A DNA stretch of 46,897 bases from Prochlorococcus sp. AG-363-O06 (GTDB lineage: Bacteria; Cyanobacteriota; Cyanobacteriia; PCC-6307; Cyanobiaceae). The stretch is from positions 1 through 46,897 of the forward strand of contig QCFY01000011.1 of NCBI GenBank assembly GCA_003280085.1, given 5' to 3'. The notes beneath the pieces were generated by a model that saw only the letters and a program-made list of their open reading frames with translations, searched no databases and was not told the DNA's origin. Position 1 is the first letter of the stretch, and each line of letters starts with the position of its first letter. This document shows positions 46,460-46,897 of this stretch, piece after piece. Position numbers and translations under genes: made by a program.

Positions 46460-46897
46460 GTGACTTTACGTCTTATCTTGGTTCGCCATGGACTCAGCAG
46501 TTTCAACTGTGAGCGTCGCATACAAGGCCGAAACGATAGTTCTACCCTTACCCAAGAGGGGAAAACCCAGGCTAACAAAACTGGGCAAGCTCTATCTAGT
46601 TTGCAAGTAGATGCAATCTATAGTTCTCCTCTCAAACGAGCATCAGAAACCACCCACAACTTAATTTCTGAATTAAAGACAAAAATCAAGCCAACCTTTA
46701 GTCAAGGCCTTCTCGAAGTCGATCTTGGCAAGTGGAGTGGGCTTAAAGTAGATGAAATAAAAGAAAACTTCCCACAAGAATATTTAACTTGGAAAAAAAG
46801 CCCAGAAGGATTTGTTTTAAAAAGGGAAAATGGTGATGAATTTAAACCTATTCAAGAGCTAATGGCTCAAGCTAAAAATTTCTTAAATCAAACGATA
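46460..46897 (+). CDS. Histidine phosphatase superfamily protein (partial)
   Basis: The frame opens at a GTG at 46460 and is still open at the window edge, giving 146 residues of a longer protein. The phosphoglycerate-mutase-like signature LVRHGLSSFNCERRIQGRNDS is near residues 7-27 (broken here by no stops), followed by YSSPLKRASETT and EVDLGKWSGLK, which supply the second Arg and the Glu of the site. It could be a phosphoglycerate mutase-like enzyme or an alpha-ribazole phosphatase; the missing C-terminus and partners prevent a choice. Confidence 0.85.
   Translation, partial: MTLRLILVRHGLSSFNCERRIQGRNDSSTLTQEGKTQANKTGQALSSLQVDAIYSSPLKRASETTHNLISELKTKIKPTFSQGLLEVDLGKWSGLKVDEIKENFPQEYLTWKKSPEGFVLKRENGDEFKPIQELMAQAKNFLNQTI

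Overview
The window looks like the chromosome of a low-light-adapted marine Prochlorococcus, or a very close picocyanobacterium. The evidence is compact AT-rich coding DNA, an alpha-carboxysome operon with form IA RuBisCO together with cyanobacterial-only genes (dark and light chlorophyll synthesis, acyl-ACP reductase plus aldehyde oxygenase, ferrochelatase with a light-harvesting-like tail), and a csoS1E-type shell gene, which as I recall is typical of low-light Prochlorococcus and marine Synechococcus. Clade assignment is inference from gene content. I saw no tRNA, rRNA, CRISPR array or insertion sequence.

Layout. (1) 1-3.45 kb: partial ABC exporter, hisG, glyoxalase II, a RidA-family protein and a small DUF3136-like protein. 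(2) 3.5-13.8 kb: the carboxysome locus, almost all on the minus strand. In transcription order it reads csoS1D, [ham1/rdgB on the other strand], csoS1, cbbL, cbbS, csoS2, csoS3/csoSCA, csoS4A, csoS4B, csoS1E, acRAF and a CbbX-type AAA+ ATPase. This supplies RuBisCO, scaffold, carbonic anhydrase, hexamer, pentamer and tandem-domain shell proteins, an assembly chaperone and a putative activase. Hairpins after cbbL and after cbbS probably step down expression from RuBisCO to the scaffold. (3) 13.9-19.6 kb: protochlorophyllide reduction, with chlN-chlB-chlL (dark enzyme) converging on por (light enzyme). (4) 19.7-22.6 kb: small unknowns, a lipoate-ligase-like protein and a site-2 protease. (5) 22.6-27.1 kb: trpF, an SDR enzyme, accA, and the alkane pathway genes aar and ado. 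(6) 27.2-32.8 kb: a creatininase-family protein, an S1-domain RNA-binding protein overlapping a Tab2 homologue, pgeF, and a flavoprotein. (7) 33-38.5 kb: a secreted nuclease-like protein, ilvB, hemH, a lone tyrosine recombinase and cobO. (8) 38.8-46.9 kb: pyrH-frr, a geranylgeranyl-reductase-like flavoprotein, transaldolase with an EF-hand tail, ftsI preceded by an FtsL-like protein, a CPBP protease and the start of a histidine phosphatase.

Most is core picocyanobacterial genome. The observations most worth a second look are in the carboxysome locus: a CsoS2-like VTG motif at the N-terminus of CsoS1D, a CsoS2 repeat lacking both conserved cysteines, terminator-like hairpins inside the operon, a duplicated 15-bp element with nested inverted repeats in the csoS1/ham1 divergent region, and a CbbX-type activase beside a form IA enzyme. 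Elsewhere, a G8 run in the S1-like gene and a possible 38-residue membrane protein stand out.
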